64,000 bases of DNA from assembly GCF_002165375.2 (NCBI RefSeq), contig NZ_CP032134.1, positions 1,364,001 through 1,428,000 of the forward strand. Direction: 5' to 3'. The notes under the pieces were generated by a model. It made no database searches and was not told the DNA's origin. It saw only the letters and a program-made list of their open reading frames with translations. Below, one piece after another: positions 9,347-18,806 of the stretch; position 1 is the stretch's first letter, and each line of letters starts with the position of its first letter. Both the position numbers and the translations under genes were made by a program. The stretch is from Acinetobacter chinensis. GTDB taxonomy: Bacteria; Pseudomonadota; Gammaproteobacteria; Pseudomonadales; Moraxellaceae.

Positions 9347-10255
9347 ATGTTAAAGCGCAGATGGCAAAAGTGGATCTCAGGCCGGTTTCAGGTACAGGAT
9401 CATAAAGTTTTAAAGCAGAATGATATTTTTGTTTTTATCTGGCAGCAGGGGTTTTTATACCTGGTACTGATTCTGATTACTTTTATTGCAGGTGTAAATT
9501 ATGCCAATAACCTGATTCTAGGCTTTTGCTTTCTGATCAGTGCTGTTTTATGTGTCAGTTTCTATCTGACTTTTAAACAGTTGCATGAGCTTCAGATAGA
9601 ACTGAAAGCAATGGATGTCAGTCAGGTCGGTCAGCCAGTGATAATGACACTCTATTTTAAACAGCCACGCTTACAGCAGCGTTATCTGTGGATACAGGCA
9701 GGTGAACAGCTTGAAAAAATAAAAATATCCGAGCTGAGTGAGCATATAGAACTTCATTTTCATGCAGCAGACAGAGGTCTGTTTCAATATCCGGATATCC
9801 GTCTGTATTCACTGTATCCACTCGGACTGGTGAGGGCATGGACCTATCTGTTTATACAGGCTGAAACATGGGTTGCTCCGAAACCACTCAGTCACAGTAC
9901 TGAAAATAAAAAGTACCGTCAGAGCTTTCAGCCAGATATGGATGAATTTCGTGAGTTGCGTGCTTTTCAGGATGGCGACTCATTACAGGCTGTTTCCTGG
10001 AAACAGGCGGCACGTGGTCAGGGGCTGTACATCAAGGTATTTGAGCAGTATGAGGATCAGAGAAAAATAGAAATTCATTATTCGCAGATGCCGGCTTTTT
10101 CACATGAAGAAAAGCTCAGTATGATGATGGGTATAGTAGAGCAATGCGAGCAGGAGCAGCATGCTTATGCCATGTATCTGCCGAAAGCAGAGCTTGCTGC
10201 AGGTGTGGGACTGAATCAGCTGAATCAGGCAAAGCTGCTACTGGCGCAGGCTTAA
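9347..10255 (+). CDS. DUF58-domain membrane protein of the MoxR operon
   Basis: A 302-residue protein with two transmembrane helices at about residues 28-75. The C-terminal half has the DUF58 core: the segment around DMDEFRELRAFQDGDSL, then VSWKQAARGQGLYIKVFE, which matches the family signature (R.Y..GD..R.I.W...AR...L.vk.fe). DUF58 proteins are vWA-like and accompany MoxR ATPases. The operon MoxR-DUF58-transglutaminase is common in Gammaproteobacteria; its physiological role is poorly known. Two bp separate it from the next start. Confidence 0.88.
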   Translation: MLKRRWQKWISGRFQVQDHKVLKQNDIFVFIWQQGFLYLVLILITFIAGVNYANNLILGFCFLISAVLCVSFYLTFKQLHELQIELKAMDVSQVGQPVIMTLYFKQPRLQQRYLWIQAGEQLEKIKISELSEHIELHFHAADRGLFQYPDIRLYSLYPLGLVRAWTYLFIQAETWVAPKPLSHSTENKKYRQSFQPDMDEFRELRAFQDGDSLQAVSWKQAARGQGLYIKVFEQYEDQRKIEIHYSQMPAFSHEEKLSMMMGIVEQCEQEQHAYAMYLPKAELAAGVGLNQLNQAKLLLAQA

Positions 10256-10257
10256 AC

Positions 10258-12267
10258 ATGAATTTATCAATAAGAAACTCCGCGACTCTGACTTTAGTGC
10301 TTATTCTGCTGGCTCAGGTCATGTTCAGTCCCTGGATATTCAGCCTGATACTGGTGCTGATGAGTCTGTATTTCTACTACAGCCAGCGTAAACAGGATAG
10401 CCATATTTCAAAAAAATGGACCTATCTGCTGACTGTACTGGCATTGCTGAGTATTTTTTTCAGTTATAAAAGCTTTTTAGGTGTCGATGCCGGTGTTGCG
10501 ACCTTAACCACTTTTCTTTTTGCAAAGGCACTGGAAACAAGGAATAGACGGGATCTGATTATTCTGTTTAATTTCGCACTTTTTGTCTGTGCCAGTTATT
10601 TTCTATACAGTCAGTCGATGTGGATGGCTGTTATGGTGGTGTTGTGCCTGGTCAGCTGTCTGATCGGTCTGTACAGAATTCAGACCACGGAATTTATTCA
10701 GCTAAAAAAGGGGACTCATACATTTCACCAGGATCTGAAAGATATCCTTAAATTTATTGGCTTTGCATTTCCATTTTTTTTACTGCTTTTTCTGTTTTTC
10801 CCTCGACTTCCGCCGCTGTGGTATATCCCCGTTCCAGATTCCAAAGGGGTGACGGGTCTGAGTGACAGAATGTCACCTGGAGATATTGCAGAACTCTCTC
10901 AGTCGAGTGAGCTTGCATTCCGTATCAGTGGAAATATTCAGAAACTGCCGCCTCGACATGAGCTGTACTGGCGGGCAATGGTACTGGACGAATATGATGG
11001 AGTGACCTGGACATCGGGGTTTATCAATCAGCAGCCCATGAGACTGATTGAACAGCCGACCCAGAATCTGTTGCAGTATCAGTATATTCCCGCAGACCCA
11101 CAGCAGAACTGGGTTATGGGGCTGGAAAAATCATTACCGGCTACGGACAGATATCAGTTGAAGCAGGACTGGAGTATCAGCCCGTCAGGACTGCGGGGTG
11201 CCACAAAATCTATTCCTCTGATCTGGATTGGTACACAGGGAAATAATACTGCATCACGTGAAACTGCCAATGCCATGATGCTTAGAACTGCTACTGCAGT
11301 ACCTGTTGCTGGTGATGAGCAGTCCAGACAGTTTGCATTAAAACTGTTTAAGCAAAGTGGAAATGATCCTGAGGTTTATATCAGCAATGTGTTGAAATGG
11401 TATCAGACGCAGAGGTTTGTCTATACATTGAGTCCAGGGCGACTGGGACAGAACCGTGTGGATGAGTTTCTGTTTAAAACTAAACAGGGTTTTTGCGAGC
11501 ATTATGCATCCAGTTTTGCAATGTTGCTGCGTTATGCAGGTATTCCATCCAGGATTGTGGTTGGGTACCAGGGCGGTGAAGCAGCACCAGATCTGAAAAG
11601 CTGGGAGGTGAGACAGATGGATGCTCATGCATGGACTGAAGTCTGGTTGCATGGGAAATGGGTGCGATTTGATCCAACCGCTATTATTGCTCCGCAGCGT
11701 ATAGATCAGGGCATGCAGAATTTAATCAGTGATCAGAGACAGATACTGGGAGAAGGAACGGCTGAATGGAAATATCGGCAGCTTCAAATTTTACGGAATA
11801 TCAGAATCTGGAGTGATTATGCGAGCTATCAGTGGCAGAGCAAAGTTGTCGGGTATGATGCAGCAGCTCAACAAAGCTGGTTACAGCGGTTTGGACTGCA
11901 TTCATCTTATTCATTAGCCGGTATTTTAGTAACAGCAGTTGCTTTACTCGCATTAATTTACGCAGCATTTATTTTTTTTAAAAGTCGGGTACAGTTGAGT
12001 TCAGATGATCTGCAGGTGCAGAATCTGTCCAATGCATTGTCTGAGCCATACCAGCGGTTGCCAGCTGAAACGGTGACACAATGGCTGACCAGACTGGCAC
12101 AAGAGGTCGTAGAAAGTGATAAAGCTATATTTGCTGAAGCAGCATCTGTTTATGCTGAAAACAAATTTGGTGATATAAGCATCAGAAAAGAAAAGAAATT
12201 TAAGATTTTGATTAAAAGATGCACATACGTTCTGAAAAGTCAGGAAAAAGCTTGTTTTAAAAAATAA
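10258..12267 (+). CDS. tgpA: TgpA-type transglutaminase-like membrane protein (DUF3488)
   Basis: From the ATG at 10258, two bases after the DUF58 stop, the protein has 669 residues. An upstream in-frame start would overlap DUF58 by over 100 bp and is unlikely. Several N-terminal transmembrane helices (about 10-200) are followed by a periplasmic region with a transglutaminase fold. The catalytic triad is visible: C413 in GFCEHYA, H457 in DAHAWTEV, D472 in RFDPT. A further helix lies near 550, with a cytoplasmic tail. P. aeruginosa TgpA is essential for growth, but its substrate is unknown. Third gene of the MoxR operon. Confidence 0.9.
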   Translation: MNLSIRNSATLTLVLILLAQVMFSPWIFSLILVLMSLYFYYSQRKQDSHISKKWTYLLTVLALLSIFFSYKSFLGVDAGVATLTTFLFAKALETRNRRDLIILFNFALFVCASYFLYSQSMWMAVMVVLCLVSCLIGLYRIQTTEFIQLKKGTHTFHQDLKDILKFIGFAFPFFLLLFLFFPRLPPLWYIPVPDSKGVTGLSDRMSPGDIAELSQSSELAFRISGNIQKLPPRHELYWRAMVLDEYDGVTWTSGFINQQPMRLIEQPTQNLLQYQYIPADPQQNWVMGLEKSLPATDRYQLKQDWSISPSGLRGATKSIPLIWIGTQGNNTASRETANAMMLRTATAVPVAGDEQSRQFALKLFKQSGNDPEVYISNVLKWYQTQRFVYTLSPGRLGQNRVDEFLFKTKQGFCEHYASSFAMLLRYAGIPSRIVVGYQGGEAAPDLKSWEVRQMDAHAWTEVWLHGKWVRFDPTAIIAPQRIDQGMQNLISDQRQILGEGTAEWKYRQLQILRNIRIWSDYASYQWQSKVVGYDAAAQQSWLQRFGLHSSYSLAGILVTAVALLALIYAAFIFFKSRVQLSSDDLQVQNLSNALSEPYQRLPAETVTQWLTRLAQEVVESDKAIFAEAASVYAENKFGDISIRKEKKFKILIKRCTYVLKSQEKACFKK

Positions 12268-12292
12268 AACTGAATATCATGCTTCTCACATT

Positions 12293-12369
<77 letters not shown>

Positions 12370-12395
12370 GAATTTGATGGTATATCAGTATATTA

Positions 12396-12424
12396 AAACC
12401 CACTAATTATTAGTGGGTTTTTTT
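12396..12424 (+). terminator. Rho-independent terminator after tRNA-Val
   Basis: A perfect 10-bp stem AAACCCACTA (12396-12405) with TAGTGGGTTT (12411-12420), ATTAT loop, T tract. It lies 26 bp past the tRNA 3' end. Confidence 0.92.
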
Positions 12425-12515
12425 ATTTCAGCTTTTTTGTGTGTAAATTATTGTCAGGTATTTGTGCAGGATACATCTGATGATCAGTCAGTACTGTGTG
12501 AGTTATGGAGAGAAA

Positions 12516-12580
12516 TAAAACCGGTCAGGTGACAGGATTTTAATTTTTGCTGTTTGTCAGCATAAATGTCGCCGGTTTTT
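12516..12580 (+). other. Long-range hairpin in the tRNA-Val/12750 gap
   Basis: AAAACCGG (12516-12523) pairs with CCGGTTTT (12572-12579). Inside it GACA pairs with TGTC, and an apical GCTG/CAGC hairpin can form. The 3' arm ends in a T run, as a terminator would. No ORF ends here. It could be the 3' end of a small RNA, but I found no convincing promoter between 12425 and 12515. The rest of 12425-12749 shows nothing else. Confidence 0.35.
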
Positions 12581-12749
12581 AAATTAAGGCACATATATTT
12601 GATCGGCTACATAAGAAAAAAATAAGAGTAACTCCTTAAAAAATCATAATTTTATGTGGGGGGAATTACTGGAATAGTCACTTTTTACAATTAATTCTTA
12701 AACTGAATTTGTATAAAATTGATTTTGTATCAAAAACTTAACGTGATTT

Positions 12750-13307
12750 ATGTATTCTCATTATTGTAAGGGTTGTGGAAAGCATTTCTATTCGGTCAGT
12801 ATGAATGATAACTATTGTGCAGCAAATTGTGCCTCAAGTCATATAAATTATAAACGGCAACAGGCTGCAGATCAGGAGAGTTTAAGGTCGAACCGTAATT
12901 CAGATGCTGGAAATTATCATTCTGGCGGGGCTCAACCCGCGATTCCTATAGAGCTGATAGTAATAGGTACTGCTGGTTACTTTGTATGGGAAGTAATAAA
13001 GAGATGGGATGAATTTGAGCCTGTTACGCGCCATATTTTACTTATATTCCACTATATTTTTTATAAACCACTTTATTTCAGCACCAGTATTCATTCGTAC
13101 TTAACCGAGGTGGATCAGCTCAATGAACTGGGTGTCTGGTTCTTTTTCGTCAAATGGTTTGCAATCATTTTTTATATTATGTTTGTCTTTTCTTTTTATA
13201 TTGTAATCATTGAGGCTCTTAATAAGAAAGGCTTAATGTGGCTTTGGATTTCTGTCTTAATTTCGCCAGCAATTACACATGGGATCTGGTATTTTTTTAT
13301 CAGATAA
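12750..13307 (+). CDS. Hypothetical membrane protein with N-terminal zinc-ribbon-like motif
   Basis: I do not recognise this 185-residue protein. Its N-terminus has C6xxC9 (CKGCGKHFYS) and C23xxxC27 (CAANCASS), which could bind one zinc ion. A polar linker of about 35 residues follows, then hydrophobic segments at about 65-80, 95-110, 130-155 and 160-182. It has a single-gene setting with no neighbour within 360 bp on either side. It is more AT-rich than its neighbours and has no clear ribosome binding site, as expected of a lineage-specific or acquired gene. That it is real is supported by length and an ordered topology only. Confidence 0.55.
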   Translation: MYSHYCKGCGKHFYSVSMNDNYCAANCASSHINYKRQQAADQESLRSNRNSDAGNYHSGGAQPAIPIELIVIGTAGYFVWEVIKRWDEFEPVTRHILLIFHYIFYKPLYFSTSIHSYLTEVDQLNELGVWFFFVKWFAIIFYIMFVFSFYIVIIEALNKKGLMWLWISVLISPAITHGIWYFFIR

Positions 13308-13637
13308 ATAATGTGATATCTGTATTTTAAGCAGGATATTCAGATTTTCACTGAAGGGGGATCTGATGATTTTATTTCTTTGAGTGAAGTACCTGTAGCT
13401 TGTACTGTATCTGGGGGGATTTGATCACATGTTTAAACTTTTTATGAGCATCTGGAAGTTATTGCAGGTTTGAGTATGCATTAACTCAGAGCCATTGGTT
13501 TCAAAAATGTATATCTCAAATTCTGATGGCATTGTACAGATAGAAGCAGCCGATTATATGGAGAGGTTCATGTGGAGTGATCGGAAAAGTAAGTGCAGTG
13601 TTTGAGTTATTTTGAGCTGAAAACTGGATTGTAAATA
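13308..13637. other. 330-bp gap without a supported gene
   Basis: AT-rich. Two short open stretches (about 13325-13425 and 13507-13605, both plus) look faintly protein-like but lack starts or ribosome binding sites and are under 40 codons. They could be remnants. Confidence 0.3.
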
Positions 13638-13668
13638 AAAAAGATAGAGCGGACTCTATCTTTTTTTA
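13638..13668 (-). terminator. Terminator of the cyo operon
   Basis: AAGATAGAG (13641-13649) pairs with CTCTATCTT (13654-13662) around CGGA, with T tracts on both strands. It starts at the cyoE stop codon. Confidence 0.88.
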
Positions 13669-14544
13669 AAAAATAGGTAAGTGTGGTGCAGGGGAGACAT
13701 AACTGAAGCTGAAGCTGAAACTTAGTGCTGTAATTAAAATGACAGAGTATAAGAAATAGCGTTTAGCCCAGATCTGATCATTTTCAGCTTTGAAGCCAAT
13801 GATGGACAGATAGACCCAGTATGCACACATCAGGTTAAAAATAATCAGAAAAAATATATTGGTATAGCCAAAACAATATAGACCATTCAACACTGCTGCA
13901 AAAAGCACAACATAAATCAGACTTTCAACTTTGGTCCGATGGATGGAGCGGGCAACAGGCAGAATAGGAATTCCTGCATTTTTATAGTCATTGAAACGGT
14001 AAACAGCAATTCCCCATGAATGTGGCATTTGCCATAGTGCATAAGCTAAGAAAATCAGCAGTGCAGCAACATCAAATTCATTGGAAACAGCGGTATAACC
14101 GATGACAGGTGGGCTTGCACCAGAAATACTGCCAATCACTGTCTGGTGAATGGTGGTGCGCTTGCTCCACAGGCTATAAAAAATAACGTAAACCACAAAA
14201 CCAAGAGCAGCAAAACCAAAAGCGTATGCATTGACAAAAAACCACAGCAGGGCAAAGCCTGCAATTCCAAGTATTGCTGAGAAAGTCAAAGCAACAGATG
14301 GGCTGATGGTTTTTTTGACCAGGGCGCGATTCATCGTCCGTTCCATCTTTTGATCAATATCCTGATCAATGACGTTATTGACGACACAGCCTGATGCAAC
14401 AACTAAGGTTGTACCCAGTAGTGTGATAAGGAGAAGAAGGAAATCTACAGACCCCTGAGCGGCTAAGAAGAAGCCGCCCAGAGTGGTAACGAAGTTACCA
14501 AAGAGAATTCCTGGCTTAGTCAGGAATAGATATTTTTTCAACAT
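13666..14544 (-). CDS. cyoE: Heme O synthase (protoheme IX farnesyltransferase) CyoE
   Basis: CyoE farnesylates heme b to give the heme O used by the bo3 oxidase encoded upstream. It is a 292-residue UbiA-superfamily membrane protein. The prenyl-diphosphate motif NxxxDxxxD reads NNVIDQDIDQKMERT near residue 80. A second Asp-containing motif, YRFNDYKNAGIP, lies near 195. It is last in cyoABCDE, six bp after cyoD. The stop codon is immediately followed by the operon terminator. Confidence 0.95.
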   Translation of the reverse strand: MLKKYLFLTKPGILFGNFVTTLGGFFLAAQGSVDFLLLLITLLGTTLVVASGCVVNNVIDQDIDQKMERTMNRALVKKTISPSVALTFSAILGIAGFALLWFFVNAYAFGFAALGFVVYVIFYSLWSKRTTIHQTVIGSISGASPPVIGYTAVSNEFDVAALLIFLAYALWQMPHSWGIAVYRFNDYKNAGIPILPVARSIHRTKVESLIYVVLFAAVLNGLYCFGYTNIFFLIIFNLMCAYWVYLSIIGFKAENDQIWAKRYFLYSVILITALSFSFSFSYVSPAPHLPIF

Positions 14545-14550
14545 GACACC

Positions 14551-14877
14551 CTAGAGCATCATGTTTGAATGTAGGTAGTTCATGATCCATACAGAACCAA
14601 TCAGTAGAACCGCAATACACATGATCGTATAAACGAATGCAATTACGTTCCAGCGCTGTTCGGATGATGAGTTCATGTGCAGGAAGAAAACCAACTGTAC
14701 AAGAACCTGAGCAACAGCAGTAATTGCAATCGCTGCAACTACAACACCGCGGTCAATACCACCTGCCATCACCATCCCGAAAGGGATGATGGTTAACAGG
14801 ACAGATAGGATGAAACCAATAGTGTATTGCTTTACATTGCCGTGCGAAGCACCAGCTGCGTTATGTTCATGACTCAT
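14551..14877 (-). CDS. cyoD: Cytochrome bo3 ubiquinol oxidase subunit IV CyoD
   Basis: The start at 14877 (MSHEHNAAG) gives 108 residues, matching CyoD (about 109). The longer frame from 14922 would run into cyoC. The stop of cyoC (TAA) and this ATG share one base, so translation is coupled. Three transmembrane helices lie at about 18-38, 45-65 and 78-100, with LVFFLHMNSS between the second and third, as in the family. It assists assembly of the CuB site of subunit I. Confidence 0.95.
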   Translation of the reverse strand: MSHEHNAAGASHGNVKQYTIGFILSVLLTIIPFGMVMAGGIDRGVVVAAIAITAVAQVLVQLVFFLHMNSSSEQRWNVIAFVYTIMCIAVLLIGSVWIMNYLHSNMML

Positions 14878-15494
14878 TAGAGAACTCCCATCAGGTAAAC
14901 TACGCTGAATACACAGATCCAAACGATGTCAAGGAAGTGCCAGAATAAGCTCAGGCAAGCAAGACGGCGGGTATTAGGAAGTGTCAGACCATTTTTCTTG
15001 ATCTGATACATCAATACCAGCATCCATACAAGACCTGAAGTTACGTGAATACCGTGTGTACCTACCAACGCAAAGAACGAAGACAGGAATGCACTTGTGC
15101 TAGGACCGTGACCAGCGTGAACTAAATGATTGAATTCATAAAGTTCCATACCGATAAAGGTTGCACCGAATACCCATGTAATTGCCAGCCACATAATCAC
15201 CTGGCTGACATTTTTCTTATATGAAGCAAGAACTGCAAAACCAAATGTTACAGAAGAAATCAGGAGTGCAAAAGTTTCTACAAGAACGAAACCTAAAGAC
15301 TCACCAAATAATTCTTTTGCACTTGGCGTACCTGGTGGAACATGACCACTTAATACAGCGAACGCGATGAAGAGTGTACCGAATAAAATCAAGTCACTCA
15401 TCAAGTAGGTCCAGAAACCAAAGACGGTCAGATCAGTATCATCGTGATGATGATCGTCATGTCCATGGTTGTCGTGATGAAGTACTTCAGCCAT
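14877..15494 (-). CDS. cyoC: Cytochrome bo3 ubiquinol oxidase subunit III CyoC
   Basis: A 205-residue protein with five transmembrane helices and a His/Asp-rich cytoplasmic N-terminus (HHDNHGHDDHHHDD). Family features include FGFWTYLMSDLILFGTLF and GTHGIHVTSGLVWM. It is a structural subunit of the proton-pumping quinol oxidase. Four bp separate it from cyoB and one base overlaps cyoD. Confidence 0.96.
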   Translation of the reverse strand: MAEVLHHDNHGHDDHHHDDTDLTVFGFWTYLMSDLILFGTLFIAFAVLSGHVPPGTPSAKELFGESLGFVLVETFALLISSVTFGFAVLASYKKNVSQVIMWLAITWVFGATFIGMELYEFNHLVHAGHGPSTSAFLSSFFALVGTHGIHVTSGLVWMLVLMYQIKKNGLTLPNTRRLACLSLFWHFLDIVWICVFSVVYLMGVL

Positions 15495-15498
15495 ATCC

Positions 15499-17493
15499 TT
15501 AGTCCTTCTTCAAGTGTTTTTCAAGTAAAGCATAACGTTCGTTTTCGATGCGTTCCACTTCAGCTGCAGGAACATAGTAGTCCACTTTTTTCGTGAAAGA
15601 ACTCACGATGAAGCTGATGATAGCACCAATGAACGTAGCGATAACCAACCACCACACATGCCATACTAAAGCAAGACCCATTACAGTAATGAACATTGCA
15701 ATTACGAAGCCAGCAGCACGGTCAGTCGGCATATGAATATCTTCATACTTCGTTGGACGAGCGTATGCTACACCATTCTCTTTGTCGTTCCAGAAAGTAT
15801 CAATACCATTGATTTTTGGAAGTTCAGCAAAGTTATAGAATGGAGCAGGGGATGAAGTAGCCCATTCAAGTACACGGCCATCCCACGGGTCACCTGTGTG
15901 ATCCATGTTTTGTTCGCGTTGTAAGAAGCCTACAACAACCTGCATGATGAAGCAGAAGATACCAATTGCAACAAGGACAGAACCGAAGAGTGCAATAGCA
16001 AGGTACGGATCCCATTCTGGGTTGTCATATGTATTCAGACGACGGGTCATACCCATGAAACCAAGGATATAAAGCGGCATGAATGCAAAGTAGAAACCGA
16101 AGAACCAGAACCAGAAAGATGCTTTACCCCAGGTCTCATTCAGTTTCCAGCCAAACATTTTCGGCCAGTAGAAAGTGATACCTGCAAACATTGCAAATAC
16201 TACACCACCAATAATAACGTTATGGAAGTGAGCGATCAGGAATAAAGAGTTGTGTACCAGGAAGTCCGCAGGCGGAACAGCCATTAATACACCAGTCAAA
16301 CCACCGATACCGAAAGTCACAAGGAAGCCCAGTGTCCAGTACATTGGTGATGTGAATGTAATACGACCCTTATACATAGTGAATAACCATGAGAAGATTT
16401 TCACACCAGTAGGAATCGCAATAACCATGGTCATGATACCGAAGAACGCGTTAACGTTGGCACCAGCACCCATTGTAAAGAAGTGGTGAACCCATACTAC
16501 GAACGCAAGTACTGTGATCGCGATGGTTGCATACACCATTGATTTGTAACCGAACAACGTTTTGCGTGCAAAAGTTGAAACGATTTCAGAGTATAGACCA
16601 AATGCAGGCAATACAAGGATATATACTTCTGGGTGACCCCATGTCCAGATCAGGTTCACATACAGCATTGGGCTACCGCCCAGGTCATTTGTGAAGAAGT
16701 GGAAGTCGAAGTAACGGTCCAGAGTCAGCATTGCAAGCGTTGCTGTCAGAACAGGGAATGATGCAATGATCAGTACCGCTGTACATAAAGCAGTCCAGGT
16801 AAAGATAGGCATGTCCATAAGACCCATGCCAGGCGCACGCATTTTAATGATGGTAACGAAGAAGTTAACACCAGTCAGAAGCGTACCAAGACCTGAAACC
16901 TGAAGTGCCCAGATGTAGTAGTCCACACCCACACCAGGAGAATACTGAATACCTGAAAGAGGAGGATATGCCATCCAGCCAGTTGCAGCGAATTCACCCA
17001 GTACAAGAGAAGCCATCATCAGACCCGCAGCGCCGGCAAACAGCCAGAAGCTCAGGGAGTTCAGTAATGGGAATGCTACATCACGTGCACCAATCTGAAG
17101 AGGTACAGAGATGTTCATCAAACCTACAACAAGACCCATTGCCACGAAGAAGATCATGATTACGCCATGCGCAGTGAAGATCTGATCGTAATGGTCAGGG
17201 TGTAAGTAACCTTCGCCGCCACCTTTAGCAAGGAACAGCTGAAGACGCATCATGATTGCATCTGCAAAACCACGCACAAGCATGACTACAGAAACAAGGA
17301 TATACATGATACCGATTTTTTTATGGTCTACAGAAGTAAACCATTCGTTCCATAGGTATCCCCATTTTTTGAAATAGGTGATACCACCAAGAATTGCAAT
17401 CGCACCAATTGCCATGATGATCATGGTAATAAGTACAATAGGTTCCTGGTATGGGATAGAGTCCCAGTTTAGTTTACCGAATAATACTGACAT
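15499..17493 (-). CDS. cyoB: Cytochrome bo3 ubiquinol oxidase subunit I CyoB
   Basis: A 664-residue catalytic subunit carrying heme b, heme o3 and CuB. The expected pieces are present: WTWGHPEVYILVLPAFG (CuB His and the cross-linked Tyr), VWVHHFFTMG (two more CuB His), and LIAHFHNVIIGG (heme ligands). The first heme b ligand is in FTAHGVIMIFF. Length matches E. coli CyoB (663). It oxidises ubiquinol and reduces O2 while pumping protons. Confidence 0.97.
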   Translation of the reverse strand: MSVLFGKLNWDSIPYQEPIVLITMIIMAIGAIAILGGITYFKKWGYLWNEWFTSVDHKKIGIMYILVSVVMLVRGFADAIMMRLQLFLAKGGGEGYLHPDHYDQIFTAHGVIMIFFVAMGLVVGLMNISVPLQIGARDVAFPLLNSLSFWLFAGAAGLMMASLVLGEFAATGWMAYPPLSGIQYSPGVGVDYYIWALQVSGLGTLLTGVNFFVTIIKMRAPGMGLMDMPIFTWTALCTAVLIIASFPVLTATLAMLTLDRYFDFHFFTNDLGGSPMLYVNLIWTWGHPEVYILVLPAFGLYSEIVSTFARKTLFGYKSMVYATIAITVLAFVVWVHHFFTMGAGANVNAFFGIMTMVIAIPTGVKIFSWLFTMYKGRITFTSPMYWTLGFLVTFGIGGLTGVLMAVPPADFLVHNSLFLIAHFHNVIIGGVVFAMFAGITFYWPKMFGWKLNETWGKASFWFWFFGFYFAFMPLYILGFMGMTRRLNTYDNPEWDPYLAIALFGSVLVAIGIFCFIMQVVVGFLQREQNMDHTGDPWDGRVLEWATSSPAPFYNFAELPKINGIDTFWNDKENGVAYARPTKYEDIHMPTDRAAGFVIAMFITVMGLALVWHVWWLVIATFIGAIISFIVSSFTKKVDYYVPAAEVERIENERYALLEKHLKKD

Positions 17494-17496
17494 GTC

Positions 17497-18543
17497 TTAT
17501 TCCTCTACTGAAGCAGTTGCATGTTCAGCAGCATTGGCAGTTCCATGAGCAGCATGGTCATCACCATGGTAGTTACTCATGTATGTTCTGATAATGCCAT
17601 CGAACAGGTTAGGCTCAACTGAAGAATAATAAGTTACAGGATGAGGCTTAGTAGGGAATGGACCTTTACGTTCAGCTTCTTCTGCAAGGGCTTTTTCTTC
17701 TGGGGTGTGAGCATTTTTGACCATAGCTTCAATCTGGTGCTTAGAACGGTCACCATCTTTAAGCGCAGCCAACTCTGCTTGATCCAAAACAGGTTTCTGT
17801 ACTGCTTCTGCATTTACAGTAGTACCGTTACCTGCTTTAACAGCTGCAACCCAGTTGTTGAAGTCGGCTTCAGTGACGCTGTGTGCTTTAAAGCGCATCT
17901 GCGTGAAACCGTAACCACTGTAGTTGGAAGAGAAACCACGGTATACACCGGTTTCATCTGCCAGCATGTGCAGCTGAGTTTTCATGCCTGCCATTGCATA
18001 GACCTGACCTGCCAGCTTAGGAATGAAGAATGAGTTCATTGTAAAGTTGGAAGTGATCTGGAAATTGACAGGAGTCTGCTCAGGGAAACGAACTTCGTTA
18101 ACAGTTGCGATCTGCTGTTCAGGATAGATAAAGATCCATTTGAACTGCTCAGCAACAACCTGAACGGTTAGTGGTGCTTTCTCTGACTCAATCGGACGGT
18201 AAGGATCATATTCATGTGAACCTTTCCATGTTAAGTAAGCAAGAATAGCAATAATAATGACGGGAATACCCCAAACTACGATTTCAATAGTAGTTGAGTG
18301 TGCCCAGGTAGGTTTATAGTCTGCATCTTTATTCGACGCGCGATATTTCCAACCAAACCAAACAGCCATGAGTATTGACGGAATTACGACCAATAGCATC
18401 AGGTAGATCGCAGTCATCATGAGGTTACTTTGACCTTCAGCAACTGGACCTTTAGAGTTTAGAAGTACCATATCACCACCACACCCAGTTAAGAGTGCAG
18501 CAATCGTAGATAAAGACAATACAGCTAAAATCGTTTGTCTCAT
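17497..18543 (-). CDS. cyoA: Cytochrome bo3 ubiquinol oxidase subunit II CyoA (lipoprotein)
   Basis: 348 residues, slightly longer than E. coli CyoA (315). A type II signal peptide ends LLTGCGGD, so it is lipidated at C21. Two transmembrane helices lie near 45-65 and 90-108, followed by a periplasmic cupredoxin-like domain that lacks the CuA cysteines, as in quinol oxidases. The C-terminal tail (after about 310) is His- and Ala-rich. First gene of the operon; an unusually structured leader lies upstream. Confidence 0.95.
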   Translation of the reverse strand: MRQTILAVLSLSTIAALLTGCGGDMVLLNSKGPVAEGQSNLMMTAIYLMLLVVIPSILMAVWFGWKYRASNKDADYKPTWAHSTTIEIVVWGIPVIIIAILAYLTWKGSHEYDPYRPIESEKAPLTVQVVAEQFKWIFIYPEQQIATVNEVRFPEQTPVNFQITSNFTMNSFFIPKLAGQVYAMAGMKTQLHMLADETGVYRGFSSNYSGYGFTQMRFKAHSVTEADFNNWVAAVKAGNGTTVNAEAVQKPVLDQAELAALKDGDRSKHQIEAMVKNAHTPEEKALAEEAERKGPFPTKPHPVTYYSSVEPNLFDGIIRTYMSNYHGDDHAAHGTANAAEHATASVEE

Positions 18544-18588
18544 TTTACAACCTCGGTGAAGAGTCCCATTCCCTATATAAATATGGGA

Positions 18589-18667
18589 TAGCGATTAAAG
18601 TGTCGCATGATTGGAAATGTATTTTCTGTAAACACGGAAAAACCTTCCCAATCATGAGACACCGCTA
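18589..18667 (-). promoter_or_regulatory. Large inverted repeat in the cyo operon leader
   Basis: GTGTCGCATGATTGG (18600-18614) and CCAATCATGAGACAC (18648-18662) pair at 14 of 15 positions. Outside them TAGCG (18589-18593) pairs with CGCTA (18663-18667), leaving a six-base bulge on one side. It lies about 45-125 bases upstream of the cyoA start and would fold in the mRNA if the promoter is further up. No T run follows, so it is not a simple terminator. A smaller dyad (CCCTATAT...ATATGGG, near 18571-18587) lies next to it. Confidence 0.6.
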
Positions 18668-18806
18668 CGTTGTAGGGGATTATGCCTTATATCGACAAAC
18701 TAAGCTATACATAAAGACGCTTTAAATAACTGTTATAAAACCTGATTTTTTTACTCGGAATTAAAAATTTTTATGAGAATTTTATTGTAATATCAATTAA
18801 GTGTGT

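Noticed and set aside
10144..10257. Upstream extension of the tgpA frame
   Set aside because: It is shadow of the DUF58 coding frame; the ATG at 10258 follows the DUF58 stop and matches the family N-terminus.
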